Made by a program: the position numbers and the translations under genes
Notes under the pieces: generated by a model
Told to the model about the DNA's origin: nothing
The model's database searches: none
Seen by the model: only the letters and a program-made list of their open reading frames with translations
Part shown: positions 53,450 to 60,798 of the stretch, piece after piece
How the letters are laid out: each line of letters starts with the position of its first letter
Numbering within the stretch: the stretch's first letter is position 1
Assembly (NCBI GenBank): GCA_023424015.1
Contig: JAFAEM010000017.1
Coordinates: 1-64,000 of the forward strand
Reading direction: 5' to 3'
Source of the DNA: Bacteroidota bacterium
Lineage (GTDB): Bacteria; Bacteroidota; Bacteroidia; Chitinophagales; Chitinophagaceae
DNA length: 64,000 bases

Positions 53450-53749
53450 TTAAAGATTCTCTTCGGTAGTTGTAACACCCCTGATATTCCCCGCTGCATC
53501 TTCTACGACGGTAGTAGTTTTTCTTTTGCCTCCGGTCACTGTAGTGCGATTACGATTGCGACCAAGGGCTGCCAGTATAATGATCAGCACGAGGCCGGCA
53601 ACCACCCAGATCCAATTGCGCTCAAACCACGACACTGCCTGTTGGGTATCGATTTCAACCTTTTCCTGGGCCTGGCTGACAAGGCTATTCATAATAAGGA
53701 TGCAGCATGCAACGAATCTAACACTGTAGGAGGAAATTAATTTCTTCAT
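53450..53749 (-). CDS. Small exported or membrane protein
   Basis: From ATG 53749 the product has 99 residues: a signal-peptide-like start (MKKLISSYSVRF, ending SQAQ), a short amphipathic stretch, one strong membrane helix (WIWVVAGLVLIIILAALG, about 49-66) and a basic, Thr-rich tail (RNRTTVTGGKRKTTTVVE). The frame reaches upstream to 53800, but that start has no signal. The function is unknown. It probably sits in the inner membrane with the tail in the cytoplasm or periplasm. It is followed by the gene at 52809-53426. Confidence 0.7.
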   Translation of the reverse strand: MKKLISSYSVRFVACCILIMNSLVSQAQEKVEIDTQQAVSWFERNWIWVVAGLVLIIILAALGRNRNRTTVTGGKRKTTTVVEDAAGNIRGVTTTEENL

Positions 53750-54190
53750 AACCTGATGTTTTATTGAATTACGATTGCTGTACTTCAATAAATACGCCAA
53801 CCCGGAACGATAGCGACCGTCTTACCAGGATATCAACGAAGGTATGGGCTGTTATAACTTATTGGATAGCCAACAGGCCGATAGGGGAAGTGTTGATAAG
53901 TGGAATAAATTACACTATCTGATTGTTGAATTTGCCTGGTCTTTAACCAGCTTAAGTGGTAGCTTCCAGGCGTTGTCGATTTTGTCAGGGTTTCACGCTT
54001 TGGGGCCAATGGTTCTTTTTGATCTTTCTGGTATTGATGGAGTATCAGCAAATGAATCATTGCAACCAGCAACAATTGCTTCATAAAGAATTTGTTTAAT
54101 TTTTCACTCGGGCACTGCGAAATAGATGAAAGAAATATGCCAATCAGCTTACGGCATAGTTTTTTTATTGCTATCTCGATAATTTAGGCC

Positions 54191-54994
54191 ATGAGACAAA
54201 TAAAGTCCCTTACCGTACTCAACGCGATAAGTTTCATCATTCCTGCCGGATTGTTCTATGCGATTCAGTTTCAAGTCCTCGACCTGGGGGCTGTCAGAGA
54301 TATTAGCATCCCTTATCATTCCTTATTGATGCCTCCAAAAAAAATTTCGGTTATTATTTGGGGAGTTCTATACACAGCATTGGCAATATTTTGCCTCTAC
54401 CATATTCTAATGGCGTTCACCCACCGTGAAAAGTATCCTGCTAATCAGGATGCCAGGCGTGTGGATATGTTTTTTATTATCAATAACCTGGCTGCAACCG
54501 GCTGGTTTCTGACTACCGCCCTTGGTCAACTCATTACTTCCCTCATTTTGCTGGGTTTCCAGATATTACTGATCTCGGTGATACATCGTGAGTTGAACAT
54601 ATACAGAAGATATCGCAGAATGAGGTCAACCTTATGTACGCAGGTGCCTATGAGTATCTATGCAGCATGGCTTTCATTTTTATTCATGGGAGGTATTAGC
54701 GAATATTTCCGCCTTGATACCGGAAGATGGCACCCGGTGCTGGTTGGTGTATTGATCTTTGTCACATTATTGATCATTTTTATCCGTCACAATATTGTTT
54801 TTGGTCTTATGATAATCCCGGGACTGGTTGGTATTATCTCTAATACCGACGACACTGTAAAGGATCCAGGATCGATAACCATTGTAGCCTGGGCCGGCAT
54901 CTGGATACTGGCGCTCGCTTCATTTGTCAAACTGGTCATGGACTTTCGACTCAAAGAGCCTCCGGTTGTCTATCAGCGGACCGCTTATGATTAA
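54191..54994 (+). CDS. TspO/MBR-like multipass membrane protein
   Basis: The 267-residue protein has about seven membrane helices. Segments such as PPKKISVIIWGVLYTALAIF and NNLAATGWFLTTALGQLITS resemble the tryptophan-rich TspO/MBR group in Bacteroidota, which binds tetrapyrroles in better-known members. It is weakly charged outside the helices. The small gene at 55006 starts 11 bp after it and the methyltransferase follows, so a short operon is likely. Confidence 0.72.
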   Translation: MRQIKSLTVLNAISFIIPAGLFYAIQFQVLDLGAVRDISIPYHSLLMPPKKISVIIWGVLYTALAIFCLYHILMAFTHREKYPANQDARRVDMFFIINNLAATGWFLTTALGQLITSLILLGFQILLISVIHRELNIYRRYRRMRSTLCTQVPMSIYAAWLSFLFMGGISEYFRLDTGRWHPVLVGVLIFVTLLIIFIRHNIVFGLMIIPGLVGIISNTDDTVKDPGSITIVAWAGIWILALASFVKLVMDFRLKEPPVVYQRTAYD

Positions 54995-55005
54995 AACTTA
55001 ACCAA

Positions 55006-55224
55006 ATGAACCAGTTTAGTGAGATGAGTCATACCAGCCTACTTGACCTGCTTGCACGATATACAACCGACTATACTCAAATGCTTAGCGATAATGACAA
55101 GTCCAATGAATTCTATAAGTGCAAAAGACTGCTTGAACAGGTAACAAGCGAGCTCGAACAAAGGATGCGGAATAATACAAGCAATGATGCGGACCAGCCA
55201 GTATTGCAACCGCGCGACGAGTAG
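55006..55224 (+). CDS. Small hydrophilic protein of unknown function
   Basis: The 72-residue product is mostly helical and rich in Asn/Asp/Glu/Gln (LLDLLARYTTDYTQMLSDND), with no signal or membrane segment. The gene starts 11 bp after the TspO-like gene and ends 57 bp before the methyltransferase gene. Regular codon use and spacing suggest a real gene, but its function cannot be named. Confidence 0.55.
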   Translation: MNQFSEMSHTSLLDLLARYTTDYTQMLSDNDKSNEFYKCKRLLEQVTSELEQRMRNNTSNDADQPVLQPRDE

Positions 55225-55281
55225 TGCATAATATCCCTGCCATCCTGCAACCACAGTACGAATAATTATAAAACAGGCATC

Positions 55282-56400
55282 ATGGCAAATGAAAAGGGGT
55301 CACTGGAAAAGATCATCATTCGGGAAATTGAGCAGAAAGGTCCCATATCATTTCGCGACTTTATGGAAATATCGCTGTACTACCCGGACCTCGGATATTA
55401 TACATCGGGAAATAGCAGGATTGGAACAAACGGAGATTATTACACGAGTCCCTGGCTAAGCAGCGTGTTGGGCGAAATGCTGGCCCGCCAGATAGAGGAA
55501 ATGTGGGCACTACTGGGTAAAGAAGATTTTACGGTCGTTGAATTCGGAGGCGGAGATGGCACCCTCTGTATGGATATTCTAAATCAACTGAAGAATAATC
55601 CCGTTTTGTATAGCCGGCTCCGCTATCACATTATTGAAAAAAAAGGAAGACTGCGGGAAGAAGATAAAAAACAGATTCCCGGTATTCAAAGCTGGCATGA
55701 ATCCCCTGATGAAATCGGGCCGGTGAAAAATGGATGTGTCCTTTCAAATGAATTGCTGGATAATCTTTCCACCTCCCTTGTAGTAATGCAGGATGAACTC
55801 ATGGAGGTATTTGTTGACTACAATGATGGTTTTGTTGAAACCCTGAAACCCGCGGATAGTAAACTAAAGGAATATCTTGCTCAACTCCGCGTACGGCTAC
55901 CCTATGGATTTCGGACGGAGATCAATCTCGAAGCCATCGAATGGATCAGGAAAGTAGCGACCATACTGGAAAAAGGTTTTGTACTCACGATTGATTACGG
56001 CTGCCCCTCTGCAGAATTGTACAGCACCGCCCGAAGTGAAGGCACCCTGGTTTGTTACCACCGCCACCAGGTTAATTACAGTCCATATCAGCATATCGGT
56101 GAGCAGGATATTACTACTCATGTCAACTTTTCGGCCCTGCAGCATTGGGGTATACAAAACGGGCTCGAATGCTGTGGATTTACAAGCCAGGCGAATTTTC
56201 TACTTGGCCTGGGCCTCACCAGTCATTTACAGCAAAAAGAAATAAAATCAACAACGAAATCTCTATCCCCATCCGGTAAAGCCATGATGATCCACACTTT
56301 TCTCGCAGGGATGGGACGGAAGTTCAAAGTTTTAATTCAAAACAAGGGGTTACACAAGCCAAGGCTCTCAGGTTTGCAATTCAGCCTCCCACATTTTTAA
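55282..56400 (+). CDS. SAM-dependent methyltransferase, MidA/NDUFAF7 family
   Basis: The 372-residue protein opens with KGPISFRDFMEISLYYPDLG and shows YYTSPWLSSVLGEMLARQIEEMW, then the SAM-binding strand VVEFGGGDGTLCMDIL (about 89-104), the pattern of the MidA/NDUFAF7 family. Mitochondrial NDUFAF7 methylates an arginine in complex I; bacterial relatives are assumed to methylate proteins too. The substrate here is unknown. It is the last gene of the likely three-gene operon that starts at 54191. Confidence 0.85.
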   Translation: MANEKGSLEKIIIREIEQKGPISFRDFMEISLYYPDLGYYTSGNSRIGTNGDYYTSPWLSSVLGEMLARQIEEMWALLGKEDFTVVEFGGGDGTLCMDILNQLKNNPVLYSRLRYHIIEKKGRLREEDKKQIPGIQSWHESPDEIGPVKNGCVLSNELLDNLSTSLVVMQDELMEVFVDYNDGFVETLKPADSKLKEYLAQLRVRLPYGFRTEINLEAIEWIRKVATILEKGFVLTIDYGCPSAELYSTARSEGTLVCYHRHQVNYSPYQHIGEQDITTHVNFSALQHWGIQNGLECCGFTSQANFLLGLGLTSHLQQKEIKSTTKSLSPSGKAMMIHTFLAGMGRKFKVLIQNKGLHKPRLSGLQFSLPHF

Positions 56401-56404
56401 TAGA

Positions 56405-57718
56405 TCATTTTACACCGCTTAGAAGTTTATTCAGCTCCTTTTGTTTTTCTAAGAGTTTTTTATTGGCTGGCTCAATATTAAGTGCGAGGTCAATGTCATC
56501 AAGTGCACCCGAATAATTTTTCAGGCATTGTTTTGCTTCGGCCCGGTCGAGGTAATAAATGATATTGTCTATTTTTCCGTTCTCGGACCTGTACAGCCGG
56601 ATCGCTTCATTAAAATAAGGTATTGCTTCAGCGCACTTCCCCTGGCATTTAAGAATGGCCGCCTTGGTATGTTGGTTAAACCGGTTACTATTTAAAGCAA
56701 TAGATTTATCGACATCAGATAAAGCTGTGTAACAATATCCGGCATTAAACTTCGCCCAGGCCAGGTTATTCCATACTTCCTGGTTGCTTTTATCAATTTT
56801 CACAGCTTCCTCATAGTCTTTGATCGCACCGGAATAGTCTTTATTGGCAAGTTTCTGATCCCCTGATTTTTTCAGGTCATCAAACTCGTTTGTATACATA
56901 TCTGCAAATGCAGCCCAAAAATCCACGTCTTCATCCGTGGAGTACCGGGCGGATTTTCCAGTAAATACCAGCCCGCTAATTCTTCTTTCCTTGTCCCATT
57001 GCTCCTTGATCTTTGCCTCGGGGAATGCTTCCTGCGGACTTAATATCGTTTCACTCAACTGGGTGGATTTTTTGTTCATCACCACATACCAGTCCTTTCC
57101 GTCGTGTTCCACGGCGATGATATTATATTTCTGGTCATATTTACCCTGTATCCATTTGGTGGGAAACTCCTTGCTGAAAGTATAACTCTGTGGTTCATAA
57201 ACGTTCATGATCGACATCACGCCAAGCCATTTGCCATTACCATAGGCAAGTTCGGAGATATTGTAAGTAGTATTCTCCCGGCGTGCCTCGGCCATCCATT
57301 TTTCAAGGTCGGCCCAGGTATCACGGATAGCCCATTTCTGAAGAGTGAAATTTGTTTTATCGGTCATCACGACCACCCAGTTGCCATCGCCCCAGGCCAC
57401 TTTTGTAATATCTTTTCCTTTACCCCATTGTTCGGATATCCATGTCTTGGGAAAATCTTTGGATCTCTCCCAGGCGAAGGTTACGGTGCCCGCCCGCTCA
57501 GTCGTTACTGCATACCATTTACTATTAGCATATTCCAGTTCCGTGACCACCCTTCCCTTTTTGGCCTGCTCGCGGAAATACTCTTCTGCGTCTTCAAAAT
57601 CATAGAATGCTTTATAGCCCTGGGCCATCGTTCCCTGGCTCATGATGGCAGTCCAATTGTTTTGCGCAGAAGCACTGGCCGTTGTTAATGCCAGAAGAAT
57701 AATGCAAATAAATTTCAT
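56405..57718 (-). CDS. Exported protein with WG-like repeats and TPRs
   Basis: The 437-residue product has a signal peptide (about 1-19, ending SASAQ). Residues about 20-265 hold several WG-like or DUF7477-type repeats (ELEYANSKWYAVTT, KVAWGDGNWVVVMTD, AVEHDGKDWYVVMN). Residues about 280-430 are tetratricopeptide repeats (GDQKLANKDYSGAIKDYEEA and others). Both parts mediate protein contacts, so it is probably a periplasmic or surface scaffold. It is convergent with the methyltransferase gene, only 4 bp apart. Confidence 0.78.
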   Translation of the reverse strand: MKFICIILLALTTASASAQNNWTAIMSQGTMAQGYKAFYDFEDAEEYFREQAKKGRVVTELEYANSKWYAVTTERAGTVTFAWERSKDFPKTWISEQWGKGKDITKVAWGDGNWVVVMTDKTNFTLQKWAIRDTWADLEKWMAEARRENTTYNISELAYGNGKWLGVMSIMNVYEPQSYTFSKEFPTKWIQGKYDQKYNIIAVEHDGKDWYVVMNKKSTQLSETILSPQEAFPEAKIKEQWDKERRISGLVFTGKSARYSTDEDVDFWAAFADMYTNEFDDLKKSGDQKLANKDYSGAIKDYEEAVKIDKSNQEVWNNLAWAKFNAGYCYTALSDVDKSIALNSNRFNQHTKAAILKCQGKCAEAIPYFNEAIRLYRSENGKIDNIIYYLDRAEAKQCLKNYSGALDDIDLALNIEPANKKLLEKQKELNKLLSGVK

Positions 57719-57870
57719 GGTACGGAGTTTTGGTGGCTAATAAAACGACAAATAAAATCATTTTTTTTCCAAAACTCAATACCCCCAATTGGGTATCTGA
57801 CAGGAATGTTGGGGTAAAACCCCGTCACCTGAGACTATTAATGTATATGGTAAGGGAGGAAATCGGTAGA

Positions 57871-58122
57871 TCAGAAAAAATCATGCTTCTTTACCTGCAT
57901 AAATCCAGGTCTTTGCTCGGGCATGGACCATTTAACAAATTCACCTGACCGGGTATCTTCTTCCTTGTCAGCAACCTCGTTTTCGATGCCGGTGGATATT
58001 TCAAGACCATTGCGATTTAATACACCGAAACTGGACAGGTGGTTTACTATTACTGGTTTCTTTTTTTGATTTGAAATGCCCGTAATTTGGTTTTTGGAAC
58101 TTTGCGATTTTTTTTCCTTCAT
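57871..58122 (-). CDS. Possible small basic protein of unknown function
   Basis: The 83-residue frame begins MKEKKSQSSKNQITG and contains VIVNHLSSFGVLNRNGLEI, then an acidic stretch and a His/Phe-rich end. It has no signal or membrane segment and no known family. The frame is plausible in length and composition and sits in a gap between genes, but without homologues it stays doubtful. It would follow the small membrane protein gene at 58151-58294 on the same strand. Confidence 0.4.
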   Translation of the reverse strand: MKEKKSQSSKNQITGISNQKKKPVIVNHLSSFGVLNRNGLEISTGIENEVADKEEDTRSGEFVKWSMPEQRPGFMQVKKHDFF

Positions 58123-58150
58123 AACAAGTCAAAGCCTTTTGGTTAATAAA

Positions 58151-58294
58151 TCATTTAGGGCCAATGACAAGCGTCAGTAAAAGAATGATAACAACAAAAA
58201 AGCCAAAAAGGTTTTTGTAGATATAAGACCGTTGTGTGTACAGATGGGCGTTGCGCGTAGCGTTGATCGACCAGTTCAGTAATTTTTTTTTCAT
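58151..58294 (-). CDS. Small single-pass membrane protein
   Basis: A 47-codon frame on the minus strand runs from ATG 58294 to TGA 58151. The product is MKKKLLNWSINATRNAHLYT, then QRSYIYKNLFG, then a strongly hydrophobic segment (FFVVIILLLTLVIG, about 31-44) and a short GPK end. The Lys-rich start and single helix suggest an N-in inner-membrane peptide. It is too short for standard gene calls. It is followed 28 bp later by the frame at 57871-58122. The function is unknown. Confidence 0.45.
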   Translation of the reverse strand: MKKKLLNWSINATRNAHLYTQRSYIYKNLFGFFVVIILLLTLVIGPK

Positions 58295-58467
58295 CTCGGA
58301 ATAAGGTTAAGGTTCAAAAAACAATATTAATCAAAATGGTGGGGGACGGATTGGCCAGGATGATGAATTGAACAAAAACCATACTGAATTGACATAAGGA
58401 AAGTATTTTGTCAAAAGATTAAGGAAAATTTGAAAATGTGGGAGTGTGAAAATGTGGAAATAATGCT

Positions 58468-58502
58468 AGTATCCAGCATCCAGCATCAAGTATCAAGTAT
58501 CC
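58468..58502 (+). repeat. Heptamer array (AGTATCC type) at the 3-prime end of the YdcF-like gene
   Basis: Five units in phase (AGTATCC, AGCATCC, AGCATCA, AGTATCA, AGTATCC) include the stop codon of the YdcF-like gene (TCA on the plus strand at 58493-58495) and encode its final residues. The same unit recurs at 63074-63136. Confidence 0.85.
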
Positions 58503-59149
58503 ATCCTGACCAAATGCTTATCATACCCCAACTCCACCAGTCTCTCAAACGCCTCCCACACCTCATCCGGCATAACCTGGTGTACCTGGAAACCCTTGGC
58601 GGGATAGAGTTTTATTCTTTGCAGATCACCGGCCATGATATTGATCACCCGCTCCAGCGGTATCTCTTCGTTTGGATATGATTCAAAGGGGATCTGGGGC
58701 GAGGTAACCAGCAGTTTTTTATCGGGCCAGTGTTTTTTAAATGTCGCGAAACTCCTTCTTTCCATATATGGCTTCTGCACTACGATGAAAGAATTCGGGT
58801 CGAGGCCCTTTTCTGCCAGAAGTTTTTGTGTGAACAGGATATTCTCGCCAGTATTAGTGGACCTGTTTTCCACCAGTATCGCCCCCGAAGGCACACCTTT
58901 CTTTATGGCGATGGCAGCAAACTGATCCGCCTCCGACACTGTCCACATGCCCTGGGTAAGATTTCCCAATCCGCCCGACATCACCAGCAGGGGTGCCCAG
59001 CCTTCCAGGTATAACTCTGCCGCCCTGTCGGCTACCCGGAGGTCATGACTTCCCAGGGCCAGGATACAATCCGATTTCGCCAGATCGTGGTTAACCTGAT
59101 GATAATCCCATAATTTACGAGCAAGCAGCATCACTTCTTCTGTTATCAT
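58493..59149 (-). CDS. YdcF/ElyC-like (DUF218) protein
   Basis: The 218-residue protein has the DUF218 pattern: CILALGSHDLRVADRAAELYL near 28, PLLVMSGGLGNLT near 53, VENRSTNTGENILF near 92, and FIVVQKPYMERRSFATF near 120. Members are often linked to envelope or peptidoglycan homeostasis (ElyC, SanA), but the reaction is unknown. No signal or membrane segment is seen, so it is the soluble, YdcF-like form. Its stop codon lies in a heptamer array. Confidence 0.85.
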   Translation of the reverse strand: MITEEVMLLARKLWDYHQVNHDLAKSDCILALGSHDLRVADRAAELYLEGWAPLLVMSGGLGNLTQGMWTVSEADQFAAIAIKKGVPSGAILVENRSTNTGENILFTQKLLAEKGLDPNSFIVVQKPYMERRSFATFKKHWPDKKLLVTSPQIPFESYPNEEIPLERVINIMAGDLQRIKLYPAKGFQVHQVMPDEVWEAFERLVELGYDKHLVRMDT

Positions 59150-59197
59150 TTCCTTCGCTTTTTATTTTAACTGTTTGTCCGTTACCCCAACTTCAGA

Positions 59198-59246
59198 ACG
59201 TCACACGTTGTCTCACGACTCTCGCCTCACGAGTCCCGACTACTCA
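59198..59246 (+). repeat. Weak heptamer array at the 3-prime end of the glycosidase-like gene
   Basis: Seven imperfect units read ACGTCAC, ACGTTGT, CTCACGA, CTCTCGC, CTCACGA, GTCCCGA and CTACTCA. They run into the stop of the gene at 59240 (CTA on the plus strand). The 7-bp period is visible, although less regular than in the other arrays. Confidence 0.6.
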
Positions 59247-60715
59247 AGCTTCTGCGCTTCCTCCTGGCTGGCATACTCATTCTGCGGATCGGGCAATATT
59301 TTGACTACTGAGTCCTGGAGCGAAAGTACCGATGAAGCTGAATAGAGGCCAATTCCCTGTCCGCTATATGTATAGTCAATAAGCGTCAGTTTGACGATAC
59401 CATCGATAGACAACTCAATATAGTGACCATACCGGATCAGCCTGAAATGAAATTTATTTTCTTCATTGGTGGAAAAAACATTGGCCTGGATATCGTTGAA
59501 AATAAAATTCTGTCTTGCATTCAGCGGATTGAATCCCCAGGCGCGGAGTTGCACTACACCATTGGCTACATTGAAAAAAATAAAATAACCGTTGCCATCA
59601 TCATCGATATCCGAAACAAGCCCCAGTTTGCCCATCCCCTCCACCGTGAGTATGCCTTCCCAGATAAAACTGGCTGATGGTTTGTCAAAGCAAAAAATTT
59701 CATACCCGCTGCGTGAGCCGCAAACCCATTTGCCCGGCTCCTCGTAGGAAGAGGCAGTTGGATTTGTCAATAAAGCCCGTTTATTGCTAAACTCATCCTG
59801 GCCTACGACATTTTTAACCATCTGTTCCCAGCGGTAGTAGCTTTTCAACACCAGCCGGCCCCTGCTGTCAGTATCAAGTTCTTTTGGTGGAGGCAGCACC
59901 CGTAACGCATCAATTTTCCCGTAGGCATAGAAAAAATTATAGACCAGCAGGTGATCGCCATCCCGAACCGTGCGGGCGGCATAGTTGCCTTGTGGTAACA
60001 GTACATCTGCATGAAAAGAATGATATTCCCCAAAGAAATCAGGGGCAAACCAATAACGGACTTTTATATCCTCCCTTATAGAACCTACCAGGTAAAATCT
60101 GCCGTTTAGCTCAAAAACGCAAGGGCACTCGATATCATCATACACCATCGGATATAATAATGGTGGCATAAGTTCCACTTCATCATTGGTGATTTTCACG
60201 ATCCCTACACAACCACGTCTCGATACCGGACCGGTAATCGTTCGCGCAGCCACAAGCAGGTAGACTTCATTTTGATATTCGAAGCGGAAAGGATCACGAA
60301 AGCTCAGCCAGGTGCGTGGATTGGTTGTCGATGTCTCATAAAAAATACCGCGTGGCTCAATCGGAAAAATATTTTTACGGTTCTTTTCCCAATCGATCAG
60401 GTTATCCGACTCCGCGAGACCAATCCTTGAGACTACGCCTCGATCTTTTCTTTGCAAACCGGTATAGTACATTTCAAATTTACCATTCACCTCACACACG
60501 TCCATTGTCCAGAGCATATCATCGTCCCATTCGCCCGGATGACCCACAAATAATGCATTCTTAACCCGCCGCCAGGAGATGCCATCTTTAGAAATGGCAT
60601 GAGCTATGTAGTCATGGTTAGGTATGATCAAATGAAATAAATGATAAACACCTTTGTGTATGATAACCGTAATGTCGCCAATTTCCCAATCGCTGAAGCC
60701 AGAGCCTGAATACAT
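59240..60715 (-). CDS. Glycoside hydrolase, five-bladed-propeller type (GH32/43-like)
   Basis: From ATG 60715 the product has 491 residues; the in-frame ATG at 60793 overlaps the divergent gene and lacks support, so I reject it. The N-terminal propeller has YHLFHLIIPNHDYIAHAISKDG-type blades, GHPGEWDDDMLWTMDVCEVN and SFRDPFRFEYQNEVYLLVAAR, where RDP is the usual transition-state Asp motif of GH32/GH43/GH68. The C-terminal third looks like a beta-sandwich. Its divergent neighbour encodes a sucrose-phosphate-synthase-like fusion, so sucrose or a related fructoside or glycoside may be its substrate. No signal peptide is seen. Confidence 0.8.
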   Translation of the reverse strand: MYSGSGFSDWEIGDITVIIHKGVYHLFHLIIPNHDYIAHAISKDGISWRRVKNALFVGHPGEWDDDMLWTMDVCEVNGKFEMYYTGLQRKDRGVVSRIGLAESDNLIDWEKNRKNIFPIEPRGIFYETSTTNPRTWLSFRDPFRFEYQNEVYLLVAARTITGPVSRRGCVGIVKITNDEVELMPPLLYPMVYDDIECPCVFELNGRFYLVGSIREDIKVRYWFAPDFFGEYHSFHADVLLPQGNYAARTVRDGDHLLVYNFFYAYGKIDALRVLPPPKELDTDSRGRLVLKSYYRWEQMVKNVVGQDEFSNKRALLTNPTASSYEEPGKWVCGSRSGYEIFCFDKPSASFIWEGILTVEGMGKLGLVSDIDDDGNGYFIFFNVANGVVQLRAWGFNPLNARQNFIFNDIQANVFSTNEENKFHFRLIRYGHYIELSIDGIVKLTLIDYTYSGQGIGLYSASSVLSLQDSVVKILPDPQNEYASQEEAQKLE

Positions 60716-60775
60716 AATAATTACTATTTCTGTTTGCTTAAAATTACAAAATACTTCCGCTAACCCCGATTTGGT

Positions 60776-60783
60776 TAAATTTG
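60776..60783 (+). promoter_or_regulatory. Possible -7 element for the sucrose-phosphate-synthase-like gene
   Basis: TAAATTTG matches TAnnTTTG, but no good TTTG lies at the usual distance upstream. If used, transcription would start close to the ATG at 60799 or 60811 and favour the second. It lies in the 83-bp gap between divergent genes. Confidence 0.3.
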
Positions 60784-60798
60784 CAGGTTTCACATCAA

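Noticed and set aside
53833..54084. 83-codon minus-strand frame with a hydrophobic start
   Set aside because: The start looks signal-like, but the rest has no structure typical of a real protein; evidence is too weak to list.
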